From: Iris pallida
Lineage: Eukaryota > Streptophyta > Magnoliopsida > Asparagales > Iridaceae
DNA length: 64,000 nt
Assembly: GCA_029216955.1 (NCBI GenBank)
Contig: JANAVB010031417.1
Location: forward strand, 17,956,867-18,020,866
Reading direction: 5' to 3'
The notes under the pieces are model-generated. The model worked only from the letters and a program-made list of their open reading frames with translations. It made no database searches and had not been told where the DNA came from. Of this stretch, positions 1 to 11,806 are shown one piece after another (position 1 is the first letter of the stretch; the number at the start of each line of letters is the position of its first letter). The position numbers were made by a program, and so were the translations under genes.

Positions 1-1363
1 AGAACTTCAATAATTTTTAACTGCGTGGACAAGTCTATATTCAGGACATCAATATCCAAGTGTAAATTCCCAAGCCGATGAACTTGCTAATTGCTATACA
101 GGACATCCTGAACTACGATGTGCACACTTCAAGATCTAGGAATATCCTATTTTATCAACAAATAGACATTACAACGACTTCAAGCTCTAGGGGTCTCCTT
201 CTATGGTGTCAACAAATAGACATTACAACAAACAGTTGGCGAGCATAGGCTAAAGTGAGAATGTAATTTCTAGAAAAGGAACACTATACAATGACGAGGA
301 AGAAATGGTTCTTCTGCCGGTGTGCGAGTCCTTGCACTCATCATTAATCTTAGATTTCTTCCTTTCTTTTTTCTTTATTTTTTTTTTGGAGATACGTCTG
401 AAGTAAAAGAGAGAGGAGATGAAACAAAGAAGATTGGGGGGTGGGGGGGGGGGGGGGGTCTGCAGAATCACACCTCAAGCAGGTGTGGTTATAAATTTGG
501 ATTTTCAATTGAAAAATGTTATATGTGATTCAAAAATCACAATTTTACTTATTTTAGAATCTCAATTGACTAACGAACGGTTCATTGACGATTCACATTT
601 GAGAACTGCTTGCTGTTGACTATCTCTGTATTTTGGAATCACCCATACGTAAATTCTGAAATCTAATAGACTAACCCCCTGGGATTTACACTTCTTCCAG
701 GTGAGAGCTTGTTGATTTAAGAACTTTAAGCTTTAGTTCTTACTTGAACAGTCAGTATCCGGGATCTACTTTCTTGTTATTAAAATTAAGGTTACTTTGT
801 CAATTTAATTCTTATTTCAACTACAAGAGGTTCTTGTTCTGCTGTCTTTTAGTTATTTAGTAGCCTGGAATAGTCCTGTAAAAAAAAATTTGATCAAAAG
901 CTCAACCTCTCCATCACTTTAATGTCAGTCCAAATTCCAAAGCTCACATTAGGTGTTACAAATCTCAGATATAGAGCAGACTTATATTCGTCTTCAATCT
1001 CTCTTTCACTTTATGTTTTGTGTCTTATATTAGAAGGGAAACTCGAGAATATTTGACGATAATCAATTCAATCCGAGTGTGCATCACCTCTACGTACTTA
1101 AGCTAGAAACTTATGGTGGTGGATCCTTATCATAAGGAAAATCGTGCTCCTCTTTAGACTGGCGTAAGAACACTGACTTCTTGTTGCATCTCCTTGAATT
1201 CGGAAGGACGCCCACAGGTTATCTAATGGTCATTTGTATACACAACAATTTCAGTGGCACAGTTATGTAAGGTTTTGTAGTGATCAATTAACTTATTTTC
1301 TGTGATAATTATGGTCTAAAGTATCTATTTTTCCTATTCAACTCTTCTTTTGCATTTTGCTAG
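1..1363 (+). other. Non-coding sequence upstream of the FBW2-like exon, probably intron
   Basis: No credible coding exon is visible here on either strand. The stretch is AT-rich, contains a homopolymeric G tract at 436-458 and ends in a pyrimidine-rich run followed by AG at 1362-1363, which suits a splice acceptor. The F-box domain expected upstream of the leucine-rich part of this protein is not in the window, so the 5' exons probably lie to the left of base 1. The intron assignment is an inference. Confidence 0.5.
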
Positions 1364-2027
1364 TGCTGGTTCCCTTCAGACGCTGGTGCTGCCGAGAAGC
1401 AAAATAAGTGATTCCATTGTAGAGCAAGTCTCAGCTCGGCTCTCTAACCTCACCTTCTTGGATGTGAGCTACTGCAAAAAGATAGGCCCGCGAGCCCTCG
1501 AGGCGTTTGGAAATAACTGCAAATCCCTTACTGGCCTGCGTCGGACAATGCACCCGTTGGAGGTTGCAGACAAGGTCAGCCAGGACGATGAGGCCTTTGC
1601 TATTGCTTCCACCATGCCACAGCTGCGGCACCTGGAGGTGGCCTACCTCCTGCTTACCACCCATGGGGTCCTTGAGATCCTTGCACGATGCAAGGAGCTC
1701 GACTACCTGGACGTCCGAGGTTGTTGGGAAGTGAAGCTGGACGAGAGGCTTCTCAAGGAAAACCATGCCGGCCTAAAGGTGCTGGGCCCTCATATTGTGG
1801 ATTCCTACGAGGGGAGTTTCTGGGACGACTGCTCGGATTATTCAGATACATCTTCTGTGTATTCTTGGGAGTTCATGGAGGACGAGGTTGTCTATGAAGG
1901 GGGGAGCGATGATGATAGTGACGATATTTGGGGCGATGAGCAAGCACCGGAGGGACTGGAAGTCAGGTTCTATGGGGGCGGGTTCAATCGTGCGTTTTCT
2001 GGGTTTCATTGGCCAGCATCTCCGTGA
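1364..2027 (+). CDS. FBW2: F-box protein FBW2-like, terminal exon (partial gene)
   Basis: About 220 codons ending in TGA at 2025-2027. The conceptual peptide has LRR-type blocks (LVLPRSKISD, FLDVSYCKKIG, LDYLDVRGCWEVKLDE), the family-typical LTGLRRTMHPLEV stretch, and a very acidic C-terminus (WDDCSDYSD, DDDSDDIW) ending in HWPASP. This arrangement is what I recognise from the C-terminal half of plant FBW2/SKIP1-like F-box proteins. Family knowledge: such proteins are substrate receptors of SCF E3 ubiquitin ligases, with the N-terminal F-box binding SKP1/ASK and the LRRs binding substrate; FBW2 has been linked to AGO1 turnover. The exon start is placed after AG at 1362-1363; an upstream TTG would extend the same frame but has no support. 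No stops or frameshifts are seen. The F-box exon lies outside the window. Confidence 0.85.
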
Positions 2028-2510
2028 GGGCCGAAGTTTTGTGTGTGCATAGCATCTCTGTGAGGTTGTGGTGTTGCTGTTGTTACTGAACGAAAGGAGT
2101 TCCAGTTTGTGCATGCTGTTGTTAGTGCTTCTGTTCTGTAACCTTCAGTCCTGCTGCTTATGAATTTATGTTTGTAGCTTTTGCTTTGGAGTTCAGAGTG
2201 TGTACTATTGCAAAAGGGATGTATGCAAATGTAAACTTGATTTGTTTACTTGGAAGCATGCTTTTCTGTAAGGGTTCTATATTTTTCTTCACCTGGAACT
2301 TGAAGAGTTCATAATATAAGCTGGAAAGTACAGCTTTCTGCAATGATTTTGTAAATATAGTAAGAGTCTTCTTGTACTTGATGTTTTATTCGAAGCATAC
2401 ATAGACTGATGGTCCAGTGCTGTTATGTTGCTATTGTCAATTTGATGACAACAAGTTTAAAGCACCCTGATTTAACTGCAATTTGTTACAGATTTCCACA
2501 ATAAAGGTTT
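2028..2510 (+). other. Probable 3' UTR of the FBW2-like gene
   Basis: T-rich, non-coding sequence follows the stop codon. An AATAAA-type polyadenylation signal is at 2500-2505. The extent is an inference; transcript data would be needed to place the cleavage site. Confidence 0.4.
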
Positions 2511-3345
2511 GCTCAACGATTATTTTGCCATTTAGGTTTTAAGTTTATTGTGGTGGTTCCTTTTTGGCAGTGTAGATGTAAATTCAAGTCCCCACAACTT
2601 TCCGAGTGACTTTAAATTTTCATAAAGCTATGGTCTAGAAATGAATGTGAGATATTAAGATCCGATCGCGACATCTGAATGTTCTAGTGCCACGAGGCTG
2701 CTGCTAATGAATGCCCTAGTGCCACGGGCCCACGAGGCCTAGTATTCGGCTAATGCACGTATGCCAATGTGTTCTTGATGTTCTTGCTAACGCAGACGTT
2801 CCAGTGTAATAACCAGTGAATTGATGCGTCATAAAATATGATTCAAATTGATGTAAATATCAAGTCTTATCATCGTGTATTTGTTTTTCTGTCCTACAAA
2901 GTATAATTTTTATTTTTCTTTCAATTTTATATTACTGACTCGAATAATTTAAAGATGAGGGCAAGCTGGGATGCCCAGAATATTTAGCTTTTATTGTGTC
3001 TTTTGGGGCCCAGTTTATGGCATATAATCCCAAAAATTGAATTATGATTAGTTTATTGGAGAGGATCAGCTTTTACTAAAAAAGAAATCAACTAGAGTAC
3101 AGATTTTGTATGGAGTGGCTTGCACTTGAGCACATGACTAATACTGATCATTAGACTGTTAGTGACCTTTCCATTGTTACAAGAAGCGACAGATGGAGGT
3201 GGACGGGTCGAGTGAGTGAGTGAGTAGGCCCACAAAAAGGAATGACCGAGGAACAAACCCCTTATATATTATTCAAAGATTTTTGGCTAAAGAAAAGGCT
3301 TTAAAGGGTTCTTGTTGTGTGGATGAGACAAGGGGGTGCAAAATA
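2511..3345. other. Intergenic, no gene seen
   Basis: AT-rich sequence without a convincing ORF, RNA gene or transposon end. A short repeated phrase, 'agtgccacg', occurs twice at about 2690-2720. Nothing else stands out. Confidence 0.5.
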
Positions 3346-3505
3346 TTATATATTAGCGGATAATTCGTACCATAATGACACGGACACGAATTCGGCCTTC
3401 TCGATGTAGGCGTGCAGGCACCGGACCAGCGCCAGGGAGTTCCGGACGGAGACGTGGCCTTCGAACCCGGCCTTCTCGACGTAGGCTTGCAGGCACCGGG
3501 CCAGC
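3346..3505 (-). pseudogene. PPR gene remnant, 3' part (downstream of the Ty3 insertion)
   Basis: Read on the minus strand, this gives a PPR-like segment (ARCLQAYVEKAGFEGHVS, then SVRNSL), which matches the usual P-L-S-class phrase 'HAYVEKAGF..HVSVRNSL'. Instead of continuing into the expected next repeat, it restarts with RCLHAYIEKAEF and stops at 3346-3348 (TAA). The segment therefore contains a local direct duplication and is truncated. It is in frame with the 5' part at 9171-9821 once the transposon and one copy of its 4-bp target duplication are removed. The gene was probably already broken before the insertion, since it lacks most expected repeats and any E/DYW domain. Confidence 0.75.
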
Positions 3506-4026
3506 TGTAACGGCCCAAATGTTGCACCCCGCCCGAGGCCCAGTTGCATAACCTTCTTGCGGACTAAGGTTATGCGGGAAGCTTCCAGAACATTCTAGAA
3601 GATGGCGGAAGGCTCTAGAAGACTGTGGATCTCTCCGGGAGGTCCAAGATCGTTCTAGGAGGCCCAAGAAGCTTCTGGAAGGCCCTTGAAGTTTCCTTTT
3701 ATGTTGCTAGGGAATAAACCTGGAATATGCCATTCCAGTTATGGTAGATTGTAATAATCCTTGGAATATTCCTTCCAGGACTTTCCTTGTATTGCTCTAT
3801 GAGCACTTATAAAAGGGGGAGGCTCTCATTTGTTCCTCACCACCTAAAATTGTAAGCATTCTCCAAGTCAATAAAGAGATTCTTACTAGTCCCATCTTTG
3901 CTCCACTATTCTAGTTTTCTTAGCGATCTAGCTAAGTCGGGACGGGAAGGCTTGCACGAGTCTTTGAGGAGAAAGACAGTGCGCCGCACGGGACGAAGTG
4001 CTAGCAAAAACACTAAGTCCGTGACA
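3506..4026 (+). repeat. 5' LTR of the chromovirus
   Basis: 521 bp bounded by TG and CA. A TATA box (TATAAAA) is at 3808-3814 and an AATAAA signal at 3870-3875, giving a plausible U3-R-U5 layout with R starting near 3840. It matches the 3' LTR at all but one position. Confidence 0.95.
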
Positions 4027-4028
4027 AG

Positions 4029-4040
4029 TGGTATCAAAGC
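4029..4040 (+). other. Primer-binding site (tRNA-iMet type)
   Basis: TGGTATCAAAGC starts two bases after the 5' LTR and matches the plant consensus complementary to the initiator tRNA-Met 3' end (TGGTATCAGAGC) with one difference. Confidence 0.85.
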
Positions 4041-4058
4041 GAAGGTTCGATCGCCGTC

Positions 4059-7000
4059 ATGTCTTCGACCGAAGCCATCATCAACGAGGAACCCACACAA
4101 CCCTCTTCGCCTAAGGAGAAGGCGAAGACCTCGAAGAAGGGCAAGAGCAAGGAACCGTTGCTGGAACGGGCTCTTGGCGAGTTGTCGGACCGGGTTGAGA
4201 TGCTGGAGAAGGGCGTGACGGGCGTCGAGTATCAAGTGGAGCAGAACCAAGCGGCTCAAGAGGAATTCGCGCAAGGTTTGGAGGCGGATGTCGCCACGGC
4301 TATGTCGGAGTTCCGAGAGCATCTCCGCGAGATGCAGGCTGAGTTCGAGGAGGAACGAAAGGCCACGAAGGCGGAGATTGCTGAACTACGCAAAGAGCTA
4401 CAAACCAAGGCGGAGGTCCTCGAGAGGGCCATTGCTGGTGGTCCGACTCCGAGGAGGGAGTCGACGCAGAGGGTGAAGTATCCAGAACCAAAATCCTTCA
4501 ATGGCGTACGGGACGCGAAGGAGGTGGACAACTTCATCTGGAACGTCGAGCGTTACCTGAAGGCGGTCCGCATCGAGGATGAGACCGACAAGGTAAACAC
4601 AGCGTCCCTATATTTTTCTGATGATGCTACGCTGTGGTGGCGACGCAGGTGCATTGATATAGAAAATGGACTCTGCAAGATCGAGACTTGGGAGGATCTC
4701 AAGAAGGAGATCAAGTCTCAGTTCTACCCGAAGAACGTGGAGTATGTCGCAAGACGGAGTTTGCGTCAACTCAAGCACACCGGGTCGATCAAGGAGTATG
4801 TGGCGGAGTTCACCCGCCTGATGCTCACCATTTCCAGTATGGGCGAAGAAGATCGCCTGTTCGCGTTCCTAGAGGGTCTACAACCATGGGCGGCACAAGA
4901 ATTGCAGAGGCAAGATGTGTCAGATCTGAACACGGCTGTTGCGGCAGCCGAGAAGCTGATGGAGTATCGACGGAGCGATGTCCCAAAGCCCAAGGAAAAG
5001 ACCACCACCAAGTTCAATGGTGGGGGAGCGAAGAAGAACAACGGAAAGGGAGGCCCGCCGCCGAAGGACAAGCCGCAAGCAAAGCCTTCGACGGAGCGGA
5101 AGATCGAGTGCTATGTGTGCGGTGGAAATCATCTCGCACGAGACTGTCCAAACAAGGGCAAGAGGGTGAACGCAGTCCAAGGCGAGGAGTCCGAGGACAT
5201 GGAGCCTAAGAAGGGGGCTCACATGGGTGCCCTGCGCCTGTTGAATGCTTTGAAGAGCAAGGCGGTCGTGTCCAAGACCCCGAATCGAGAGCTGATGTAC
5301 GTGGACGTGAAGATCAACGACCACAACACCAGGGCGATGGTCGACACGGGGGCAACCCACAACTTTATCTCGGACGCGGAGGTCCGACGCTTGGGTTTGG
5401 CGCTGGAAAAAGACTCAAGCACGATAAAGGCAGTCAACTCTGAGGCGCGCCCTGTGCAGGGGGTGGCCAAAGGAGTGAAGATCCAAGTGGGAGACTGGAC
5501 GGGTGTCACCAGTCTCACGGCAGCACCACTGGACGACTTCGACATGATCCTTGGGATGGACTTCCTCACTTCGGCAAAGGCAGTCCCAATGCCGCATCTG
5601 GGAGTCGTCGGGATCATGGAGGAGAGCTCTCCGTGCATGGTGACAACTGCACGAGGCGAGCTCGCGAAAGGGAAGGCTCTCTCCGCACTACAACTCAAGA
5701 AGGGGATGCGACACGGAGAGATGACTTACCTTGTTGTGCTCAAGTCGGAGGAGGCGCCCGTGCAGGGGGATCTTCCGCCTGAGATCGATGACGTTCTTGT
5801 GGAGTTCGGGGACGTCATGCCGAAGGAGTTGCCGAAGAGGCTACCTCCGCGGAGGGAGGTAGACCACGCCATCGAGTTGGAGCCGGGCATGAAGCCGCCC
5901 GCCATGGCTCCATATCGCATGGCCCCGCCCGAGCTGGACGAGTTGAAGAAGCAACTCAAGGAGCTGCTGGACGCGGGATTCATCAGACCGTCAAAGGCCC
6001 CGTATGGTGCACCGGTGCTGTTTCAGAAGAAGAAGGATGGAAGCCTTCGTTTGTGCATCGACTATCGTGCACTAAACAAAGTAACCGTCAAGAACAAATA
6101 TCCCATCCCGTTGGTGGCGGACTTGTTCGACCAATTGGGAGGCGCGAGATACTTCTCCAAACTTGATCTGCGCTCGGGATATTATCAAGTCCGGATTGCG
6201 GAGGGTGACGAGGCTAAGACGGCATGCGTGACGAGGTATGGCGCATATGAGTTTATGGTTATGCCTTTTGGTCTAACAAATGCTCCTGCGACTTTTTGTA
6301 CTTTGATGAACAAGCTCTTTCATCCCTATCTGGATCGGTTTGTCGTGGTGTACCTCGACGACATCGTCGTGTACTCAAACACGATGGAGGAGCACATCGA
6401 GCATTTGAAGACTGTCTTCCAGGTGCTAAGGGAGAACGAACTCTTCGTCAAGCGGGAGAAGTGCTCATTCGCACAAGAAGAGGTGTCGTTCTTGGGGCAC
6501 TGGATCGGGCGTGGCAAGATATGGATGGACGGCGCAAAGGTCCAGTCCATACGGGAGTGGGAGGCTCCCACCAAGCCGACGGAACTGCGATCATTCCTTG
6601 GCTTGGCGAACTACTACCGGCGGTTCATCCGAGGATATTCCGCCATCGCAGCGCCTCTGACCGATCTGCTGCGGAAGGATCGGGCGTGGAGCTGGACGCC
6701 CCGATGCGAGGAGGCATTCGAGGCACTGAAGCGGGCTGTGACGGAGGAGCCGGTCTTGTCTCTACCGGACTACTCCAAGGCGTTCGAAGTGCACACGGAC
6801 GCGTCCGACTTCGCCATCGGTGGGGTGTTGGTGCAGGAAGGACACCCCATCGCGTTCGAGAGCCGCAAGCTGAATGACACTGAACGGCGCTACACGGTGC
6901 AGGAGAAGGAGATGACCGCGGTCGTGCATAGCTTGAGGACATGGCGGCACTACCTCCTCGGCACCAAGTTCGTGGTCATGACGGACAATGTTGCCACGAG

Positions 7001-8618
7001 CTACTTCCAGTCCCAAAAGAAGCTATCTCCGAAGCAGGCGAGATGGCAAGATTTTCTAGCCGAGTTCGATATGGCATTGCAGTACAAACCCGGCAAAGAA
7101 AATCAGGTGGCCGATGCGCTTAGCAGGAAGGCCGAGCTCGCATCTGTGTGCTTGCTCAAAGGGGACATTCTGGACCGTGTTCGAGTGGGAATCACGGAGG
7201 ACCCACTAACACTGGCCCTAGTGAAGCTTGCCAAGGAGGGCAAGACGAGAAGGTTCTGGCTGAAAGACGGACTTCTCTACACCAAGGGCGACAGGGTGGT
7301 CGTGCCTAGGTGGAGTGGCTTGCGGAGACAGCTGCTCAAGGAGTGCCATGACACAAAGTGGGCTGGACATCCGGGGCAGAAGCGAACCTTGGCGCTGTTG
7401 GAGGCCGCATACTACTGGCCTCGCATGCGCGAAGATGTGGAGGACTATGTTCGCACTTGTCTTGTATGCCAACAGGACAAGGTGGATCATCAGAAGCCCG
7501 GTGGCCTGCTGGAGCCTCTTTCCGTGCCGAGTCGGCCGTGGGAGAGCATTTCGATGGACTTCATCTCCGCCCTGCCGAAAGTGGGGGCGCTGGGGTCCAT
7601 TCTCGTGGTGGTGGACCGGTTCTCAAAGTACGCGACCTTCATTGCTGCTTCGACGGACTGCACAGCAGAGGAGGCCGCGCGACTGTTCATCAGCCATGTG
7701 GTGAAGTTCTGGGGAATCCCGGTCAACATTGTCAGCGACCGAGACCCCCGCTTCACGGGGAAGTTCTGGACGGAAGTGTTCAAAATCCTCGGGACGGACT
7801 TACACTTCTCGACCAGCTTCCACCCGCAGACGGACGGGCAGACCGAGCGGGTCAACTCGCTACTCGAGGAGTACTTGCGGCACTTTGTGAGTGCCAACCA
7901 GAGGGATTGGGTGCATCACCTCGACGTCGCTCAGTTTTGCTACAATCTTCAACGGAGCGAGTCGTCGCACAGCAGTCCATTCGAGTTGGTGATGGGTCGC
8001 CAACCGCTTGCCCCGCACACGCTGAGTGCGGGGCCCTCGAGTAGAAGTCCCGCGGCCAACCAGTTCACTTCAGATTTCAAGGCAAAGGCGGACATTGCCA
8101 AGGCATTTCTGGAGAAGGCCGCGAGGAAGATGAAGAAGTGGGCCGACGCGAAGCGAAGGCCGGTTGAGTACAAGGAGGGGGACATGGTGCTAGTGAAGCT
8201 ACAACCGCAACAGTTCAAGGTGTTCCGCAAGGTGCACAAAGGACTAATCCGGAAGTATGAAGGCCCCTTCCCCGTGCTCAAGAAGGTAGGCAAGGTGGCC
8301 TACAAGCTTGAACTCCCTGCCAAGCTGAAGATTCATCCAGTCTTCCATGCCAGTTGCTTGAAGCCGTACCATGAAGACTTGGAGGATCCCCAGCGCGGAG
8401 TTTCGAAGCGACCAACGGCGACCATGACGACTTCCTTCGACAAGGAGGTGGAAGCCGTGCTGGACAGGAGGACCATTCGGCGACGAGGCGTGTCCCCGTA
8501 TGTGGAGTACCTCATCCGGTGGAAGGGCTTGCCTTACGGCGAGTCTAGCTGGGAACGTGCTGATACGCTGCATCAGTTCGAAGCCGAGATCCAGGCGTTT
8601 CTCAGCGAGCCTGGTTGA
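4059..8618 (+). CDS. Chromovirus gag-pol polyprotein (gag, PR, RT, RNase H, integrase, chromodomain)
   Basis: One uninterrupted 1519-residue frame. Gag has a coiled-coil-prone N-terminus and a CCHC zinc knuckle at residues 351-364 ([13 protein letters not shown]). The protease motif VDTGAT is near 428-433, RT has YLDD at 765-768, and RNase H starts around 912 (HTDAS). The integrase HHCC zinc finger starts near H1097 and its catalytic triad fits D1167, D1227 and E1263, with the classic 35-residue D-E spacing. A chromodomain lies at about 1463-1515 ([13 protein letters not shown]). Family knowledge: the polyprotein packages, reverse-transcribes and integrates the element, and the chromodomain is thought to steer integration to marked chromatin. 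All catalytic motifs that I can check are intact. The start ATG lies 18 bp after the primer-binding site, and no earlier in-frame start is needed. Confidence 0.95.
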   Translation: MSSTEAIINEEPTQPSSPKEKAKTSKKGKSKEPLLERALGELSDRVEMLEKGVTGVEYQVEQNQAAQEEFAQGLEADVATAMSEFREHLREMQAEFEEERKATKAEIAELRKELQTKAEVLERAIAGGPTPRRESTQRVKYPEPKSFNGVRDAKEVDNFIWNVERYLKAVRIEDETDKVNTASLYFSDDATLWWRRRCIDIENGLCKIETWEDLKKEIKSQFYPKNVEYVARRSLRQLKHTGSIKEYVAEFTRLMLTISSMGEEDRLFAFLEGLQPWAAQELQRQDVSDLNTAVAAAEKLMEYRRSDVPKPKEKTTTKFNGGGAKKNNGKGGPPPKDKPQAKPSTERKIECYVCGGNHLARDCPNKGKRVNAVQGEESEDMEPKKGAHMGALRLLNALKSKAVVSKTPNRELMYVDVKINDHNTRAMVDTGATHNFISDAEVRRLGLALEKDSSTIKAVNSEARPVQGVAKGVKIQVGDWTGVTSLTAAPLDDFDMILGMDFLTSAKAVPMPHLGVVGIMEESSPCMVTTARGELAKGKALSALQLKKGMRHGEMTYLVVLKSEEAPVQGDLPPEIDDVLVEFGDVMPKELPKRLPPRREVDHAIELEPGMKPPAMAPYRMAPPELDELKKQLKELLDAGFIRPSKAPYGAPVLFQKKKDGSLRLCIDYRALNKVTVKNKYPIPLVADLFDQLGGARYFSKLDLRSGYYQVRIAEGDEAKTACVTRYGAYEFMVMPFGLTNAPATFCTLMNKLFHPYLDRFVVVYLDDIVVYSNTMEEHIEHLKTVFQVLRENELFVKREKCSFAQEEVSFLGHWIGRGKIWMDGAKVQSIREWEAPTKPTELRSFLGLANYYRRFIRGYSAIAAPLTDLLRKDRAWSWTPRCEEAFEALKRAVTEEPVLSLPDYSKAFEVHTDASDFAIGGVLVQEGHPIAFESRKLNDTERRYTVQEKEMTAVVHSLRTWRHYLLGTKFVVMTDNVATSYFQSQKKLSPKQARWQDFLAEFDMALQYKPGKENQVADALSRKAELASVCLLKGDILDRVRVGITEDPLTLALVKLAKEGKTRRFWLKDGLLYTKGDRVVVPRWSGLRRQLLKECHDTKWAGHPGQKRTLALLEAAYYWPRMREDVEDYVRTCLVCQQDKVDHQKPGGLLEPLSVPSRPWESISMDFISALPKVGALGSILVVVDRFSKYATFIAASTDCTAEEAARLFISHVVKFWGIPVNIVSDRDPRFTGKFWTEVFKILGTDLHFSTSFHPQTDGQTERVNSLLEEYLRHFVSANQRDWVHHLDVAQFCYNLQRSESSHSSPFELVMGRQPLAPHTLSAGPSSRSPAANQFTSDFKAKADIAKAFLEKAARKMKKWADAKRRPVEYKEGDMVLVKLQPQQFKVFRKVHKGLIRKYEGPFPVLKKVGKVAYKLELPAKLKIHPVFHASCLKPYHEDLEDPQRGVSKRPTATMTTSFDKEVEAVLDRRTIRRRGVSPYVEYLIRWKGLPYGESSWERADTLHQFEAEIQAFLSEPG

Positions 8619-8636
8619 CGTGGGCGTCAACGCCTT

Positions 8637-8649
8637 AGGTGGGGGAGAA
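8637..8649 (+). other. Polypurine tract of the chromovirus
   Basis: AGGTGGGGGAGAA directly abuts the 3' LTR and would prime plus-strand synthesis. It follows the gag-pol stop by about 20 bp. Confidence 0.85.
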
Positions 8650-9170
8650 TGTAACGGCCCAAATGTTGCACCCCGCCCGAGGCCCAGTTGCATAACCTTC
8701 TTGCGGACTAAGGTTATGCGGGAAGCTTCCAGAACATTCTAGAAGATGGCGGAAGGCTCTAGAAGACTGTGGATCTCTCCGGGAGGTCCAAGATCGTTCT
8801 AGGAGGCCCAAGAAGCATCTGGAAGGCCCTTGAAGTTTCCTTTTATGTTGCTAGGGAATAAACCTGGAATATGCCATTCCAGTTATGGTAGATTGTAATA
8901 ATCCTTGGAATATTCCTTCCAGGACTTTCCTTGTATTGCTCTATGAGCACTTATAAAAGGGGGAGGCTCTCATTTGTTCCTCACCACCTAAAATTGTAAG
9001 CATTCTCCAAGTCAATAAAGAGATTCTTACTAGTCCCATCTTTGCTCCACTATTCTAGTTTTCTTAGCGATCTAGCTAAGTCGGGACGGGAAGGCTTGCA
9101 CGAGTCTTTGAGGAGAAAGACAGTGCGCCGCACGGGACGAAGTGCTAGCAAAAACACTAAGTCCGTGACA
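8650..9170 (+). repeat. 3' LTR of the chromovirus
   Basis: 521 bp, identical to the 5' LTR except for A at 8817. It is followed directly by the CAGC target repeat and the continuation of the PPR coding sequence. Confidence 0.95.
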
Positions 9171-9821
9171 CAGCGCCAGGAACCCGAGCCCGACGGAGGC
9201 GGACATGGCAAAGACCACGGTGGCGGCGTTCGAGACGACGTGGGGCCTCACGGAGGCGAAGACGCGCAGGGCCGTCGCGGGACGTCCGAGGGCGGCGAGG
9301 CCCGAGACAGCGGTGGTCCAGGAGACGACGTCCATGTGCGACATTTCGTCGAACACCCGCAGGACGTGGTCGGCGGAGCCGCATCGGGAGTAGACGGTGA
9401 GCAGGACGGTTTGCACGAAGAGGTCGGGCCGGAATCCGAGGAGGAGGGTGTGTGCGTGGAACGACCTGGTGGCGGCGGCGACGGTGGTGGTGTTGAGCAA
9501 GGAAGAGAAGGTGTGGGTGTCGGGAGGGATGCAGCGGCAGAGCATTTGGGAGTAGATGGAGAGTGGGTCGGCAGAGATGGCGATGACGGTGTTGAAGGAG
9601 AAGGGGTTGGGATTGGTCATGGCGGAGAAGAGGGAGGCGGCGAAGGAAGGGTCGGCGTCGGCGGCGCGGTGGAGGAGGCTGCTTGCAACGAAGGGATTGC
9701 GGAAGTGGCCGGCGACGACGGCGTGGGCGAGGATGGAGCGGAGCGGCGGAGAGAGGGGCGGTGCAAGAGGAGCTGGAGGTGGGGGTGCCGTTGGAACAAC
9801 CGGTTGCTCCGCACCCAACAT
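9171..9821 (-). pseudogene. PPR gene remnant, 5' part
   Basis: Minus-strand frame of about 217 codons from an ATG at 9819-9821. It has a proline/alanine-rich N-terminus and pentatricopeptide-type repeats (FSFNTVI, PDTHTFSSLL, VQTVLLTVYSRCG, HVLRVFDEM, DVVSWTTAVSGL). PPR proteins bind organellar RNA in a sequence-specific manner. The GC-rich, intron-free coding style is common for monocot PPR genes. The frame is cut at codon 215 by the chromovirus and resumes at 3505. Even with the transposon removed, only about 270 codons remain, well short of the usual 400-700 or more, so this is a pseudogene or a fragment. A longer in-frame start near 9890 is possible but would lie in A/T-rich leader-like sequence. 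Confidence 0.85.
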
Positions 9822-11126
9822 GGGACCTCCTCCTCTCTTATAGAGAGAGGAACAATTTAGTCCTTTCATCATCGTTGAACCAAAGCACATGGGTCGGACC
9901 AAAAACCCACTGTGCTTTATATTATAGATACTAGAAGATGCACGTGCAAAGGTGAAATCGTTTTTTCTTTCTTTCAAATCTTATCAAAAAATAATTTAAA
10001 TATTTAGATTAAAACTAAAATTTATTGTATATATATATTTATATTTTAATTAAAATTTACAAAAAAAAATTAATTAAATTTTAATTATAATTTGTTATGG
10101 ATAAATATTTTTATGATATTGTTGAAAAATAGTTCAAATATTTAAATATATTTGAATTAAGATTTGTTAAACAATTTAAATATTTTTTCCCTTTAAATTT
10201 AGTTTTTAAACAGTTTTAAATTTAGTTTCTCAATAGATATTTGTACGGACTAAAATAGAGAGTTTCATTCGTAATTTTTTTAAGAAATCGTGGATGAGGA
10301 AGTTAATTTTTATTTTTCTTAATTTAAAAAAAATAAAATGGTTCATTATATTTATATGACTTAGACGGCCCACTTTTGAGCCGTTTTGAATCCTCTTTAT
10401 ATAATAGAAGATATATACACACTAGAAAAAAAAATTCAGAACACATTCTACTTATTTTAGAAAATTACTAAATGTACCACCAAAGATGATATAGGCTATC
10501 ACATGAAAGGGGATATCACTCTTAAGTTGTAAAAGTGTTAGGAGACATCACATCATTTGTTATGGAACGTCGTCATTTCAAACAGCCAAACTCCTCTTCT
10601 CTCTTCATCCCATACAACTTCATCTTCCTCTTGCAACCATAATCGGATATGACAAGTTAAAATTTCCTCTCATCATTTCAATGTATATTTTCTAAAAAAT
10701 TCAAATAAAAATGAGCACGACAATATTTAGTATTTTTTTTTTCTTTTTGATCTTTAGATTTCAATTAATGTATGTTTGATTTTTTTTTTTTTCCTAACAC
10801 TATTATTGATTGTTTTGAACACCATTTGTAGGGTTTCAAAGCTTTAGAAATCCGTACGGTTGGATTGGGGGATAGAATTATGATAGTCCTAAGACACAAT
10901 TTTCTTTGGACTATCATGATTTTGACACGGCGGCCGTGATTATGATACTCTTAACACACACACAAAAACTGGGGTAGCTCCTCCACCTAGCATTTTATTT
11001 TTCAAAAGTATTTTGGATACCAAAATAAAAATACAAATTTTAAAAAAAAGTGATTAGCCCCCTTTAACTTTGTCTGCTTCCTGCTGCGCTTAGTCATTTC
11101 CCTTATTTTATACCATAGACGAGCGG
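9822..11126. other. AT-rich intergenic region, no gene seen
   Basis: Long A/T runs and short TA tracts (for example 10021-10060). No ORF looks real. A phrase beginning CACTAGAAAA at about 10428 resembles some CACTA-element ends, but I could not find a matching inverted terminus. Confidence 0.5.
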
Positions 11127-11798
11127 TAGGGTTGCAAACGAGCCAAGCCGAACCAAGTTTTTGTAAGCTTGAATTTGGCTTGATTAGAATTAATCGAGCT
11201 CGAGCTTGCTAATTTTTTTTTAATTTTAGAGCTTGAGCTTGGCTCGAGCTTGTTTATATTAAGCTTGAGCTTGGCTTGGTTTGAGCTTGAGCTTGGCTTG
11301 ATAAACAAGCTCGATAATCCCAAAATCAAGCTCGTTAAGTTAGATTTCAAGCACGCTCAACTTTATTTCAAGCTCATTAAACTTGATTCCAAGCTTAACG
11401 AGTTCGATTTCAAGCTAGTTAGGTTCGAATTCAAGTACCTATAATGTTAACAATTTATTTATAAAAATTTAATTTAAAAAGTTCCTTAAGATCAATTATT
11501 AAGAACATATAAATATATAATGTACACAACCATATTGTCATGCAATCATATATAAAATTAGAATTCAACAAAGAACAAACGAGCTTCTAAACGAGCCAGC
11601 TCGCAGGCTCATATACGAGCCAGCTTGCGATCTTAAACGAGCCGAGTACTTCTAAGCTTGAGCTTGTCTCGTTTATTAAACGAGCTCGAAAATGAAACTT
11701 GAACTCAGGTTGTTTACTAAATGAACCGAGCTCAAACGAGCTTTTATCGAGCCGAGGTTCGAGCAGCTCGTGAACGGCTTGGCTCATTTGCAGCCCTA
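11127..11798 (-). mobile_element. Non-autonomous hAT-like foldback element, copy 1
   Basis: 672 bp bounded by 24-bp terminal inverted repeats (TAGGGTTGCAAACGAGCC at the left; the reverse complement at the right has two mismatches). The flanks are 8-bp direct repeats, ACGAGCGG (11119-11126) and ATGAGCGG (11799-11806), with one mismatch; 8 bp is the hAT hallmark. The interior is built of degenerate AGCTTGAGCTTGG and GAGCTCG phrases that could fold back, plus an A/T-rich centre. There is no transposase ORF. Its right end, reverse-complemented, matches the left end of the copy at 14514-15409, so the two copies are in opposite orientation. Confidence 0.8.
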
Positions 11799-11806
11799 AT
11801 GAGCGG

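Larger units (their letters stand above)
3506..9170 (+). mobile_element. Complete Ty3/gypsy chromovirus, young insertion in the PPR gene
   Basis: A 5665-bp LTR retrotransposon: 521-bp LTRs (3506-4026 and 8650-9170) that begin TGTAAC and end GTGACA, a tRNA-iMet-type primer-binding site, a single gag-pol ORF, a polypurine tract and a 4-bp direct repeat CAGC on both sides (3502-3505 and 9171-9174). The LTRs differ at one position only (T at 3673, A at 8817). The gag-pol order is PR-RT-RNaseH-INT with a C-terminal chromodomain, which defines chromoviruses. The small size would suit the Reina or Galadriel lineages, but that assignment needs a tree. Ty3 elements usually make 5-bp duplications, so the 4-bp repeat is slightly unusual. 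With open coding and near-identical LTRs, this copy could still be autonomous. Confidence 0.95.

Noticed and set aside
10420..10980. CACTA-type transposon end (CACTAGAAAA)
   Set aside because: No matching inverted terminus, no 3-bp target duplication and no subterminal repeats were found.
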